A stretch of 64,000 bases of DNA from Hymenobacter puniceus (GTDB taxonomy: Bacteria > Bacteroidota > Bacteroidia > Cytophagales > Hymenobacteraceae). Positions 1 through 8,539 of this stretch are shown here, piece after piece. The notes under the pieces were generated by a model. That model made no database searches. It saw only the letters and a program-made list of their open reading frames with translations, and was not told where the DNA came from. How positions within the stretch are numbered: position 1 is the stretch's first letter; every line of letters starts with the position of its first letter. Position numbers and translations under genes: made by a program. The DNA is taken from the NCBI RefSeq assembly GCF_014333525.1, contig NZ_JACSCX010000003.1, positions 744,001 through 808,000 of the forward strand. The letters run 5' to 3'.

Positions 1-1
1 G

Positions 2-1126
2 ACGCTTGTCGCTGCGGCGGCACTGACTTCTGCCTCGGCTCAGACTTCGGCCGTTACCAACGCCATTCTGAACCAGCGCCAGGGCCTGCTCGACAAAGCC
101 CGCACGGATATCGACAAAGCAGTCCTCAACGAAAAGACCTCTACCAAAGCTAAAACCTGGTACACGCGAGGTGAAATCTACGAGGCAATGGCCGCCAGCC
201 CAATTTATGGCAAGTCCTTGGGCGCCGGTGAGGGTACGCGCATGGCGTTTGAGTCGTATAAGAAAGCCATCGAGCTGGAAGGCAAAGATGGTGAGTATGG
301 CAAGCAGGCCGCGGCCAAGCTCGATAACCTGTATGGCATAGCGCTGAATGCCGGTGTAGAAAGCTACAACGGTAAAGACTACGACGGCGCCATCAAGGCG
401 TACCAGTTGGCTCAGCAGATTCGTCCGCAGGATACTACGGCCTATCTGTACTCGGCCTATGCTGCAGAAGCTAAGAACGATTTTGCAACCGCAAAGTCCA
501 CCTATGGCCAGCTGATTGCTATGAACTATAAGTCGCCACAGATGTATGGGCGCATGCTGCAGATTGCGAAGCAGGAAAAAAACGAAGCAGAGGTTTCAAA
601 AGTGTTGCAGCAGGCGCTTCAGGCATACCCAACGAACAAGGGTTTTATGCTGGAAGACCTGAACGCTGACCTTAGCGCTGGTCGCGGGAAAGAGGCACTG
701 GCTAAAATTGACAAAGCAATTGCCGCTGATCCTAAGAATGCCAACTTGTATGCGGTAAAAGGTTCGCTGCTGGATCAAGCAAAGCAGCCTGAGGAAGCCT
801 TGAAAGCATATCGTCAGGCAGTTGAAGCTGAGCCCAATAATTTTGATGCTAACTTCAACTTGGGCGTGTATAATTATAACAAGGCCGCTGATTTGTACAC
901 TAAGGCCAGCAAGATGGACTTAGCTACCTATAACAAGTCTGGGAAGAAGTTCGAAGCTGACGGCAAGAAGTACTTCTCAGAATCGTTGCCATACTTTGAG
1001 AAGGCACTGGCCGCTCAGCCTGATGATCGTGCTACGATTTCTTCACTTGGTAAAGTTTATACTAAGCTAGGTCGGAATGCTGATGCTGAGCGGATGAATG
1101 CTCGCCTTGACGCTCTAAAAAAGTAA
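2..1126 (+). CDS. TPR-repeat protein, 5' partial
   Basis: The frame is open from the first bases of the window, so the start lies upstream. The first visible residues (TLVAAAALTSASAQ) look like the end of a signal peptide, so the protein is probably exported to the periplasm. The rest is helical and fits several tetratricopeptide repeats, for example the stretches around NLYAVKGSLLDQAKQPEEAL and YFEKALAAQPDDRATISSLG. TPR proteins act as scaffolds for protein contacts; no catalytic motif is visible. An internal ATG at 188 could be taken for the start, but it would cut off the signal-like segment. A terminator hairpin follows the stop codon. The partner is unknown. Confidence 0.8.
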   Translation, partial: TLVAAAALTSASAQTSAVTNAILNQRQGLLDKARTDIDKAVLNEKTSTKAKTWYTRGEIYEAMAASPIYGKSLGAGEGTRMAFESYKKAIELEGKDGEYGKQAAAKLDNLYGIALNAGVESYNGKDYDGAIKAYQLAQQIRPQDTTAYLYSAYAAEAKNDFATAKSTYGQLIAMNYKSPQMYGRMLQIAKQEKNEAEVSKVLQQALQAYPTNKGFMLEDLNADLSAGRGKEALAKIDKAIAADPKNANLYAVKGSLLDQAKQPEEALKAYRQAVEAEPNNFDANFNLGVYNYNKAADLYTKASKMDLATYNKSGKKFEADGKKYFSESLPYFEKALAAQPDDRATISSLGKVYTKLGRNADAERMNARLDALKK

Positions 1127-1177
1127 CATTGTCTTTGTTATGGTTCTTGTCACTATAACAATAGGGTAGCACCATGA

Positions 1178-1210
1178 ACCATCCCGGCATCCAGTCGGGA
1201 TGGTTTTCTG
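1178..1210 (+). terminator. Intrinsic terminator after the TPR gene
   Basis: A perfect 9-bp stem (ACCATCCCG / CGGGATGGT) with a 9-base loop is followed by TTTTCT, about 50 bases after the stop codon of the TPR gene. Confidence 0.75.
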
Positions 1211-2387
1211 ATTATCACTTAACATAATATAAATTATAAGACAAATAGATTTAGTTCTTTCGATGCCGGTTTCTAGCGGCTATGGATTGTCATGTATGAG
1301 CTTAGTAGAAGATTAACGGCGGGCTTTGCACGCCTGATGATTATGGGCAAGATAACATGAGCCTGTTTGCTCGTGTACTGCGGAAGCGTTAGTGATGTAT
1401 AGACGCAGCCGAGGCCTTTCTCTATGAGGCATTGGCCGCAAGCTTCAGCGGACGCCTGTTGCCGCATTAGAACCTCATTCAGCACAAACCCTTTCTCCGC
1501 TGGGCACCTGGACCAACGAGGAAAAGAAGGCGACGTTCGAAATTTACAAGTGTGGCGTTACTGGAGAGTTACAAGCTTCGATCCGGCGGTGATTAGCTAT
1601 AGTTGAGCCCGCGGCTGCGGCCGTGTCATAGTGGACGATAAAAATGAAACTACCAGAGTCCAGATGATTCACCACGTGATACGCTCTTGGCCGTGTCCGG
1701 CCTGGACGCTGGCCAGCGCGGTAATTACTTAACGACTGGTACTTAATTCCTTAGTCGGACTGTGTATGTGCACCCGACTAATAGATTCATGGTTTCAAAT
1801 TGCCGTCGCCGAATTGCTCTTGGCTCCAGTTGCTGTCGAAGCTAAGTAGCATTTGAGGATTCGTTTGATAAAGCTTGGTTTCCCTTCCAGCAAGCATGGT
1901 CCATTGGTTTAGAAAACGAGACTCTATCTACCCGGGTGATTTTTTTCTGGGGGCCTCTCTCCTATTTAGTATATCTGAACAATCCTGTATGCACAGGCAT
2001 TTGCACGGGCATGTCATGCTTAGGCATATTAGCACTCGTCTGGGCCCCAGTTCAGCGATAGGCGAAATTGTCACGGTTCAGAAACGAACTCTATGAGTAC
2101 TCTAGTAAGGATCGATATGAAGTCCTCATGCAGGATCTAGCAAGGCCCCGCCCCGCCTTGTATTAGTGTGGTATATAAATTACAGAGGTATAGACTATTG
2201 TTTCTATTAAGGTAATAGTCAAATTGAGGGGAATTATAAGGCATCTATATCAAAATAGTAAATAAAAGCATATAAAGTACAAAAAAGTATTACCTCTATT
2301 AACTATTTTGTGCTTTTTACTACTGGTAATTTACGTTTGTGCTCTTATATTTACGTACTGTTTCATCACATAAGACTCACCTGCTAT
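1211..2387. other. Gene-free stretch of about 1.2 kb
   Basis: No convincing gene is visible here. ORFs of 60-73 codons exist in several frames, but none has a recognisable motif and all are interrupted by close stops. Base composition is near 50% GC at 1260-2130 and AT-rich at 2150-2350, both unlike the GC-rich coding regions around it. It may be decayed DNA or a long regulatory spacer. No inverted repeat of the kind seen in other spacers was found. Confidence 0.5.
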
Positions 2388-3416
2388 ATGCCAAAGACTA
2401 TAGACTATCCCAGAACTTCCTATGCCGGTGCCTGGGAAGTAGCAGAAGTAGTTGACGACACGGGTGGCAAGTGTTCTATCGAAGCTTGCGCCCGTAAGCT
2501 CAATCGTAAGGTTAGTGGCTCCTTCAAAGCTATTCTGGGTTCAGCGGTGAAGTTTGGATTGCTTACCAGCAAACGGGAGTTACTCACCACAACGAATCTG
2601 TTTCGCCGCATCAAGCACGCGTACGATAAGCAGGAGGAATTGCTTTACCATCGCGAAGCTTTCCTGCATCCGCCGCTGTTCTCCCAGATAAGCCGCAAGT
2701 TCAGGAACAAGGAACTCCCCGTGCAGATGTTTGACATCATGCTGATCCGGGAATTTGGGGTGGAAGAAATTAATGCGCAGAATGTGGCCAAGGCATTCGT
2801 AGATGGCGCCCGCATGGCCGGGATTCTGGATGAGCGCAACGTAATTGCCGATATCGACCAACTGGCCGCACAGCAGGGCCCGCGCCGCGAACTTGCCAGT
2901 GGCGAGATGCCGCTGAATCTGTTCAAGGCTTCAGACGCTCCCGATGCATCTTCCTCCTCTCCTGCCGTAGCATATTCTCAGCCCCCCCGTTTAGACCCTA
3001 CAGAGCGCTACGCTACAGACAGCACATTCCCTGAAACTAGTCTTGTACCTTCTGCGCCTTCTGAGTTGGTTACTGACGCTACAATGGACTCGGATCCGGT
3101 ATCGGCCCTGTTTGGTTTAAACCGGAAAACTCCCGCTCCGGCCACACAGTATAACCCGGAAGCAGCGGTTGTACCTCCTGTTATACTTCCGGCCGATGCC
3201 ACCCCGCCTGAGCCCCTATCGGCACCGACACCCCGGCCGGCACCGCCGGCTTCCCCCCGAGTATCCGAACCGACAGTGGCCCCACCCACTGAGGGCTACC
3301 TTATTCACATTGCCGGGCCGGGTCTGGACACCCAACTGAGCATTCAGGACGTAGACGACCTGGATATTGTCAGGATCCTACTGGAGAAAATCAGGAAGAA
3401 TCTGGCTAACAGATAG
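2388..3416 (+). CDS. Unrecognised protein with proline-rich linker
   Basis: I do not recognise this protein with certainty. With the ATG at 2388 it has 342 residues; an in-frame ATG at 2310 adds 26 residues with no conserved look, so the later start is preferred. Residues 1-155 are mostly helical and start with a segment (YPRTSYAGAWEVAEVVDD, then CSIEACARKLNR) that could be a winged-helix-like fold, as in the DUF5343 group. Residues about 160-300 are low complexity, rich in Pro, Ala, Ser and Thr, a typical flexible linker. The last 40 residues (GPGLDTQLSIQDVDDLDIV) look ordered again. This layout of two small domains joined by a tether suggests binding rather than catalysis. An AT-rich region precedes it and a strong terminator follows. 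Confidence 0.6.
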   Translation: MPKTIDYPRTSYAGAWEVAEVVDDTGGKCSIEACARKLNRKVSGSFKAILGSAVKFGLLTSKRELLTTTNLFRRIKHAYDKQEELLYHREAFLHPPLFSQISRKFRNKELPVQMFDIMLIREFGVEEINAQNVAKAFVDGARMAGILDERNVIADIDQLAAQQGPRRELASGEMPLNLFKASDAPDASSSSPAVAYSQPPRLDPTERYATDSTFPETSLVPSAPSELVTDATMDSDPVSALFGLNRKTPAPATQYNPEAAVVPPVILPADATPPEPLSAPTPRPAPPASPRVSEPTVAPPTEGYLIHIAGPGLDTQLSIQDVDDLDIVRILLEKIRKNLANR

Positions 3417-3430
3417 ATAGTTCCTCTTAA

Positions 3431-3480
3431 ATCAAAAAAGCCCCCTTACCGACGTGTAGTTGGCAAGGGGCTTTTTTGAT
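3431..3480. terminator. Bidirectional terminator
   Basis: The arms ATCAAAAAAGCCCC and GGGGCTTTTTTGAT form a long stem with A and T tracts on both sides. It can end the plus-strand gene at 2388-3416 and the his operon arriving from the right. Confidence 0.85.
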
Positions 3481-3594
3481 TTAAAGCATTTGGCTAACCC
3501 AAGTTACGAACGATGCGGCGGCCGTTAGGAGGAGGTTCCGATCCGGCAGCGGAGAGAACCACCAAACCGGAGTCCCTTCCGCAACTTTCGTCGG

Positions 3595-4233
3595 CTACTC
3601 CCGGCGCACCCCGCCAGAAATGGTGGTGTGGCGCTGCTTGAGCACGTCTACCACGTCTTCCATGGAAAGTCCGGAGGCCGTCAGCAGTACCAACAAATGG
3701 TACAGCAGGTCGGCGGCCTCGCCTTTCAAGCCCTCCACGTTGCCGCCCACGGCGTCGATGACGGTTTCTACGGCCTCCTCTCCCACTTTCTGGGCAATTT
3801 TGGGCATGCCCTTGCGAAACAGCGAGGCGGTGTACGACTTGGGGTCTTCATCGGGGTGCTGGTGGCGGCGCTGCACCAAGCGCTCCAGCTCCCCGACGAA
3901 GCTCACGGCCGGGGCCGGGTAGCGCGTCTGCTGGGGCTGCTCGAAGCAGCTGGTGGTACCCCGGTGGCAGGTGGGGCCGTCGGGGCGGGCCAGGATAAGC
4001 AGGGCGTCCTGGTCACAATCCGCGTGCTCACTCACCACGGTGAGGTAGTTGCCGGAGGTTTCACCCTTGGTCCAGAGGCGCTGCTTGGAACGGGAGAAGA
4101 ATGTCACGCGGCCCGTCTGGCGAGTCACACGCTGCGCTTCCTCGTTCTGGTAGCCCAGCATCAGCACCTGCCCCGTGTGGGCATCCTGCACAATCACCGG
4201 AATCAGCCCATCGGGCATTTTGGCAAAATCCAT
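3595..4233 (-). CDS. hisIE: Bifunctional phosphoribosyl-AMP cyclohydrolase / PR-ATP pyrophosphatase
   Basis: This enzyme carries out steps 2 and 3 of histidine synthesis: the C-terminal HisE half hydrolyses PR-ATP to PR-AMP and the N-terminal HisI half opens the adenine ring. The HisI part (residues about 1-110) shows GQVLMLGYQNEEA, a WTKGETSGN segment and the metal-binding Cys region around HADCDQDALL and GPTCHRG. The HisE part (about 115-212) shows PKSYTASLF, KVGEEAVETVIDA and GEAADLLYHLLVLL. The ATG at 4233 gives 212 residues, normal for the fusion. An upstream in-frame ATG at 4344 would run through the repeat-filled spacer and is rejected. It is the last gene of the operon. Confidence 0.95.
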   Translation of the reverse strand: MDFAKMPDGLIPVIVQDAHTGQVLMLGYQNEEAQRVTRQTGRVTFFSRSKQRLWTKGETSGNYLTVVSEHADCDQDALLILARPDGPTCHRGTTSCFEQPQQTRYPAPAVSFVGELERLVQRRHQHPDEDPKSYTASLFRKGMPKIAQKVGEEAVETVIDAVGGNVEGLKGEAADLLYHLLVLLTASGLSMEDVVDVLKQRHTTISGGVRRE

Positions 4234-4239
4234 TGGATC

Positions 4240-4324
4240 TAGTTGTTGGTTAGTAGTTGGTAGTTGGTAGTACAGTCGCGAGCAGTCAATGAACTGACAA
4301 CGGACAACTACTAACTGACAACTA
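4240..4324. repeat. Inverted repeat, AGTTGTC family, hisF-hisIE spacer
   Basis: The 20-base arms 4240-4259 and 4305-4324 match in 18 positions as an inverted repeat. The same word family recurs at 5093-5197, 25543-25628 and 28484-28573. Confidence 0.8.
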
Positions 4325-4327
4325 AAA

Positions 4328-5086
4328 TTACAGCCGCACGGCAATGCCGTCCTGGCGCAGGTGTTCTTTCAGCTCGCGGATGCCGATTTCGCCGAAATGG
4401 AAGATACTGGCGGCGAGGCCGGCGTCGGCGTGGGCCTGCTGGAACACGTTGGTGAAGTCCTGCTTGGATCCGGCCCCGCCGCTGGCAATGACCGGAATGG
4501 TCACGGCCCGGCTCACGGCCCCGGTGATGTCCAGCGCGAAGCCGTCCTTGGTACCGTCGTTGCTCATGGAGGTCAGCAGGATTTCGCCTGCGCCCCGCTC
4601 GGCGGCTTCCCGGCACCACTGCACCGCGTCGCGGCCGGTGTTGTGGGTGCCGGCCCGGGTATAGATCTGCCAGCCGTCAGCATCGTTGTAGCGGGCATCG
4701 GCGGCCACCACAATGCACTGGGAGCCGAAGCGGGCGGCCAGTTCGTCAATCAGCTCGGGGCGAGCCAAAGCGGCTGAGTTGATGCTCACTTTGTCGGCCC
4801 CGTTCATGAGCAGGGCTTCCACGTCGGATACGGTGCCGATGCCGCCGCCCACGGTGAACGGAATGTCCAGCTCCCGGGCCACGTCGCGCACCAGGGCCAC
4901 CAGCGTAGCGCGTTTCTGGTTGGTGGCGGTGATATCGAGGAACACCAGCTCGTCAGCGCCTTCGCGGGCGTAGCGGGCGGCCAAAGCCACCGGGTCGCCG
5001 GCGTCGCGCAGGCCCTCGAAGCGCACCCCTTTCACGGTGCGGCCATCCTTCACGTCGAGGCAGGGTATGATTCGTTTGGTTAGCAT
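4328..5086 (-). CDS. hisF: Imidazole glycerol phosphate synthase cyclase subunit
   Basis: HisF is the (beta/alpha)8 cyclase that combines PRFAR with ammonia supplied by HisH to give imidazole glycerol phosphate and AICAR. The N-terminus [20 protein letters not shown] carries the catalytic Asp11. The second acid lies in VVAADAR. The phosphate-binding strands [20 protein letters not shown] and VIASGGAG are all present. The length of 252 residues is usual. It lies between hisA and hisIE with repeat-filled spacers on both sides, in the order typical of Bacteroidota his operons. Confidence 0.97.
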   Translation of the reverse strand: MLTKRIIPCLDVKDGRTVKGVRFEGLRDAGDPVALAARYAREGADELVFLDITATNQKRATLVALVRDVARELDIPFTVGGGIGTVSDVEALLMNGADKVSINSAALARPELIDELAARFGSQCIVVAADARYNDADGWQIYTRAGTHNTGRDAVQWCREAAERGAGEILLTSMSNDGTKDGFALDITGAVSRAVTIPVIASGGAGSKQDFTNVFQQAHADAGLAASIFHFGEIGIRELKEHLRQDGIAVRL

Positions 5087-5092
5087 GATTGT

Positions 5093-5197
5093 TTTTTAGT
5101 TGTCAGTTGTTCGTTATCAGTTGTCAGTGATTGTATGGTTTATTGCCGGCTGACTACATCGAGAGTGGACAAGCAACGAACAACTGACAACTAAAAA
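5093..5197. repeat. Perfect 23-bp inverted repeat, hisA-hisF spacer
   Basis: Arms 5093-5115 and 5175-5197 are perfect reverse complements over 23 bases, with a 59-base loop. The core word is TTTTTAGTTGTCAGTTGTTC. The RNA could form a strong hairpin between the two cistrons. Confidence 0.9.
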
Positions 5198-5202
5198 CTA
5201 AA

Positions 5203-5919
5203 TCATAGCCAGGGCTGCAGCTGCTCCAGCGTGATGGTGCCTTCGTAGATGGCTTTGCCGATGATGGCCCCGTGCATACCCACGGCGGCCAGGGCATCCA
5301 CGTCGGCAATGGTGGTTACGCCGCCGCTGGCAATGAGGCGAGCAGCGGGCAGTTGCTTGCGTAGCTCGGTGTACGTAGCCAGCGACGGGCCCTGGAGCTT
5401 GCCGTCCTTACTCACATCGGTGCAGATAAAGGTGGTGGCCCCACTGGCCAGGTAGCCCTCCACAAACTCGAGCAGGGTCCGCTCGCTCTGCTCCGCCCAG
5501 GCGTTGATGGAAATGTGATTGTCGCGGTAGTCGGCCCCGATGATGATCTGGTCGGCCCCGAAGGTATGGAGCCAGCCGTTCACGGTTTCGGGCTCACGCA
5601 CGGCAATGCTGCCGGCGGTAATCTGCCGGGCTCCGGCGTCGAAGGCCTGGCGCACGGCTTCCTCGCTCTGCAACCCGCCTCCGAAGTCGATGTGCAGACT
5701 GGTGTGGCGGGCAATGCGCTCCAGCACGGGCAGGTTCACGGGGCGCTTGGCGCGGGCTCCGTCGAGGTCCACCAGGTGCAGCCGCTTCACACCGGCGGCC
5801 TCGAAGCGTTGGGCCACGGCCAGCGGGTCGTCGTCGTAGGTGGTCTGCTGGGCAAAGTCGCCCTCCGTCAGGCGCACACACTGGCCGTTGATGAGGTCAA
5901 TAGCGGGAATAATTTCCAT
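5203..5919 (-). CDS. hisA: ProFAR isomerase (BBM II isomerase)
   Basis: HisA isomerises ProFAR to PRFAR, the substrate of the HisF/HisH synthase, by an Amadori rearrangement. It begins MEIIPAIDLINGQCVRL with the catalytic Asp8. The second catalytic region reads FICTDVSKDGKLQGP, and the phosphate-binding loops appear as DFGGGL and ASGGV. The 238 residues form a normal (beta/alpha)8 barrel. The gene is flanked by different families of intercistronic palindromes, in the expected position between hisH and hisF. Confidence 0.97.
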   Translation of the reverse strand: MEIIPAIDLINGQCVRLTEGDFAQQTTYDDDPLAVAQRFEAAGVKRLHLVDLDGARAKRPVNLPVLERIARHTSLHIDFGGGLQSEEAVRQAFDAGARQITAGSIAVREPETVNGWLHTFGADQIIIGADYRDNHISINAWAEQSERTLLEFVEGYLASGATTFICTDVSKDGKLQGPSLATYTELRKQLPAARLIASGGVTTIADVDALAAVGMHGAIIGKAIYEGTITLEQLQPWL

Positions 5920-5952
5920 GTTGGATTTAGTGCTTGGTGCTGGTAACGGATC

Positions 5953-6073
5953 AAAAGAACGTCATGCTGAGCGAAGCCGGAGGCGAAGTCGAAGCATCTC
6001 TGCCGCTTCGTTGAGTTATTACTGCAACGAAGCGGCAGAGATGCTTCGACAAGCTCAGCATGACCGTTCTTTT
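5953..6073. repeat. Long palindrome, GTCATGCTGAGC family, hisH-hisA spacer
   Basis: The inner arms (26 bases, ending ...CCGCTTCGTTG on the left) are perfect reverse complements around a 14-base loop. The outer arms GTCATGCTGAGC / GCTCAGCATGAC and AAAAGAACG / CGTTCTTTT extend the match. The right arm is closely matched by the half element at 8485-8520. Confidence 0.9.
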
Positions 6074-6082
6074 ATCACGGGC

Positions 6083-6673
6083 TTACAGCTTGAGAAAGTT
6101 TTCCAGGATGCGGGTGCCGACGGGGCCACTCTTTTCGGTGTGGAACTGCACGGCGTAAAAGTTCTCGTGCTGCACGGCGGCGCTGAATGGCGCGGGGTAC
6201 GCGGCCTCGGCAATCGTATACTCACCCACTGGGGCATAATAGCTGTGCACGAAGTACATGTAGTCCTCGGCGCTGAGGCCTTCGAACAGCGGGCCGCGCA
6301 ATGCCTGCAGGTTGTTCCAGCCCATGTGTGGCACCTTATACTCCGCGGTGGCCGGGAACCGAACCACGTCGAACGGGAGAATCCCGAGCAACTCGGTGCC
6401 TCCCCCTTCCTGGGTGTGGCGGCCCAGCAGCTGCATGCCCAGGCAGATGCCCAGAAACGGCTGCGTGAGCGTGGGCAGCAGTTCGTGCAGACCTTGGGCG
6501 CGCAGCTCCCGCATGGCGGAGGCGGCTTCGCCCTCACCCGGGAACAGCACCTTATCGGCGCGGCGAATCACGTCGTGGTCGGCCGTGAGTGTGGCCTGCA
6601 CGCCCAGCCGCTCCAGCGCAAACAGCACCGACTGCACGTTGCCGCCTTTGTAATCTACTATGGCTATTTCCAT
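6083..6673 (-). CDS. hisH: Imidazole glycerol phosphate synthase glutaminase subunit
   Basis: HisH is the class I glutamine amidotransferase that feeds ammonia to HisF. The nucleophile elbow is GICLGMQLLG with Cys77. The other triad members are His178 and Glu180 in VQFHTEKSGPVG. The N-terminus MEIAIVDYKGGNVQSV and the PGEGEA segment are typical. The length of 196 residues is normal. It lies two genes upstream of its partner hisF, with hisA between them. Confidence 0.97.
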   Translation of the reverse strand: MEIAIVDYKGGNVQSVLFALERLGVQATLTADHDVIRRADKVLFPGEGEAASAMRELRAQGLHELLPTLTQPFLGICLGMQLLGRHTQEGGGTELLGILPFDVVRFPATAEYKVPHMGWNNLQALRGPLFEGLSAEDYMYFVHSYYAPVGEYTIAEAAYPAPFSAAVQHENFYAVQFHTEKSGPVGTRILENFLKL

Positions 6674-6748
6674 TTGAACATATCGAGTGAAGAACGTCGT
6701 TTTCTCTTTTGTTTAAACAAACTTTTAAAGAGGTTTTGCTTATAAATA

Positions 6749-6832
6749 GTCATCCTGACTAGAACCGAGAGCCTTGTTACGGTAGCACGAATCGGTGCGA
6801 TGTGTAAGGCCCTTCGCTTCAGCCAGGATGAC
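6749..6832. repeat. Degenerate palindrome, GTCATCCTGA family, hisB-hisH spacer
   Basis: The outer arms GTCATCCTG (6749-6757) and CAGGATGAC (6824-6832) are reverse complements, and the inner part is degenerate. It is related to the better preserved element at 9608-9723. Confidence 0.6.
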
Positions 6833-6864
6833 AGTTATATATGCAAATCACGCGCAACCAACTC

Positions 6865-6894
6865 TTTATCCATTTGTATAAACAAATGGATAAA
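6865..6894. other. Hairpin directly after the hisB stop codon
   Basis: The 13-base arms TTTATCCATTTGT and ACAAATGGATAAA pair perfectly around a 4-base loop, touching the hisB stop. No long T tract follows on the minus strand, so mRNA processing or stability is more likely than full termination. Confidence 0.7.
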
Positions 6895-8007
6895 CTACAA
6901 AATGCCTTTCGTGCTGGGGATTTCCATGCGGCCGGCGTCGCGCACCAGGGCCATTTTGATAGACTTGGCTACGGCCTTGAATATGGCTTCGATCTTGTGG
7001 TGCTCGTTCTGGCCCTCGGCTTTGATATTGAGGTTACAGCGGGCGGCATCGGAGAAGCTCTTGAAGAAATGGTAAAACATTTCGCAGGGCATATCCCCTA
7101 CTTTCTCGCGCTTGAACTCGGCATCCCACACAATCCAGGGACGGCCCGAGAAGTCGATGGCGGCCTGAGCCAGCACGTCGTCCATGGGTAGTAGGAAACC
7201 GTAGCGGGCCAGGCCGCGCTTGTCGCCGAGGGCCTGGGTGAAGGCTTCGCCCAGGGCAATGGCCGTGTCCTCGATGGTGTGGTGCTCGTCGATGTGGAGG
7301 TCACCCTGCACGGTGATTTTCATATCCACGCCCGAGTGCTTGCTGAGCTGGTCGAGCATGTGGTCGAAGAAGCCCAGGCCGGTATGCATCTCGGGGCGGC
7401 CGTTGCCGTCGAGGTTCAGCTCGATGCTGATTTTGGTTTCGTTCGTGTCGCGTTGTACCACGGCGGTGCGGGCGGGCAGCCGCAGAAACTGATATATTTT
7501 TTCCCAGCTCATCGTGGTCAGCGCGGCGCGCTCGTCGCCCTCCCCTTCCGGCTTCAGCAGGATAGACTGGCAGACCAGGTTCTGGGCCAGCTCCACGTCG
7601 GTCAGCCGGTCGCCGATGACGAAGGAGTTTTTAAGGTCGTAGCCGCTGCCCTCGCCCAGGTACTGGGTGAGCATGCCGGTGCCGGGCTTGCGGGTGGGCA
7701 GGTTCTCGTGGGGGAAGCTTCGGTCGATGTGCTCCCGCACGAACTCCACTCCTTCCGAGCGCAGCACGTCGAGCATCATGGTGTGGGCCGGCCAGAAGGT
7801 ATCCTCCGGGAAGCTCTCGGTGCCGAGGCCGTCCTGGTTGCTCACCAGCACCAGCTCGTAATCCAGCTCGCGGGCAATGCGCGAGAGGCCGGTGATGGCA
7901 CCGGGCACAAACTGAAATTTTTCCCGCGTCAGCGCGTCCACCTGAAAATCCGTCGGCGGCTCAATGAGGATGGTACCGTCGCGGTCAATGAAGAGTACTT
8001 TTTTCAT
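6895..8007 (-). CDS. hisB: Bifunctional histidinol-phosphatase / imidazoleglycerol-phosphate dehydratase
   Basis: HisB catalyses dehydration of imidazole glycerol phosphate and, after HisC, dephosphorylation of histidinol phosphate. The N-terminal HAD phosphatase (about 1-165) has the DRDGT motif with Asp8 and Asp10, VSNQDG and the IGDRLTDVE segment. The C-terminal dehydratase (about 178-370) has the metal-binding [15 protein letters not shown] and [12 protein letters not shown] motifs. The 370 residues match the fused form of Enterobacteria and Bacteroidota. An Imm50-like gene and a half repeat separate it from hisC, which is unusual. Confidence 0.97.
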   Translation of the reverse strand: MKKVLFIDRDGTILIEPPTDFQVDALTREKFQFVPGAITGLSRIARELDYELVLVSNQDGLGTESFPEDTFWPAHTMMLDVLRSEGVEFVREHIDRSFPHENLPTRKPGTGMLTQYLGEGSGYDLKNSFVIGDRLTDVELAQNLVCQSILLKPEGEGDERAALTTMSWEKIYQFLRLPARTAVVQRDTNETKISIELNLDGNGRPEMHTGLGFFDHMLDQLSKHSGVDMKITVQGDLHIDEHHTIEDTAIALGEAFTQALGDKRGLARYGFLLPMDDVLAQAAIDFSGRPWIVWDAEFKREKVGDMPCEMFYHFFKSFSDAARCNLNIKAEGQNEHHKIEAIFKAVAKSIKMALVRDAGRMEIPSTKGIL

Positions 8008-8031
8008 GGGTAAGTAAAAGTGTTGGTCAAC

Positions 8032-8460
8032 TCAGGCACTTGGCGCGTGATCTGACATTTTGTTTGGCAGCAAACTCACCACTTCAGCAGCTTGCGCAAC
8101 AATGAAAGCATCCAGACCGACCGCCGAGTCGAGCATACAGGTAAGGTCAGCGTCTTGCTCTTCAAATTTTAAACTGAAGATGACGTTTTGATGACCGAAT
8201 CCATCAAAGTCGATTTCCTTGATGCCTGTAAAACGAAGTTCGATTTCGCAGTGCTTGGCCTGACGAAAGTATCCCCGCTCATCGGTTGACGCTGTCGTTT
8301 CAAATGCAGCAAGCACAAAAGTAGCCGTTGGATAATAGCCTGGATTAGCTTCAAGGGTTACTTTCTTGACTTCTGCATCGTGAAAATCCGGCCAATACCC
8401 AAAGTGCTCAAGAACTAGGGACGCATTGGCTATCCGGCCAATCACAGGATTTTCGCTCAT
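8032..8460 (-). CDS. Imm50-like immunity-family protein inside the his operon
   Basis: The small 142-residue protein contains LEHFGYWPDFHDAEVKKVTL, which I recognise as the signature of the Imm50 family, predicted immunity proteins linked to polymorphic toxins. The remainder is predicted beta-rich, and no signal peptide or membrane segment is visible. It has no place in histidine synthesis, yet lies in the same strand and direction between hisC and hisB, only 24 bases before the hisB start. No toxin gene is adjacent, so it may be an orphan immunity gene, or a family member with another role. The family call rests on memory of the motif. Confidence 0.7.
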   Translation of the reverse strand: MSENPVIGRIANASLVLEHFGYWPDFHDAEVKKVTLEANPGYYPTATFVLAAFETTASTDERGYFRQAKHCEIELRFTGIKEIDFDGFGHQNVIFSLKFEEQDADLTCMLDSAVGLDAFIVAQAAEVVSLLPNKMSDHAPSA

Positions 8461-8484
8461 GGCTCGGACTTGATTAACGAACGG

Positions 8485-8520
8485 AACGGTAGAGATGCTT
8501 CGGAAAGCTCAGCATGATGT
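8485..8520. repeat. Half element of the GTCATGCTGAGC family
   Basis: GAGATGCTTCGGAAAGCTC and the following AGCATGATGT match the right arm of the palindrome at 5953-6073. The complementary arm is missing here. It sits just upstream of the Imm50-like gene. Confidence 0.7.
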
Positions 8521-8539
8521 TCTCTACTCCTTATATATA

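Noticed and set aside
1273-2096. Three ORFs of 60-73 codons in the gene-free stretch
   Set aside because: They overlap in different frames, have no motif and are the length expected by chance.
4240-5197. Repeated AGTTGTC words as a CRISPR array
   Set aside because: The words have no regular repeat-spacer alternation, lie in inverted pairs within operon spacers, and no cas genes are present.
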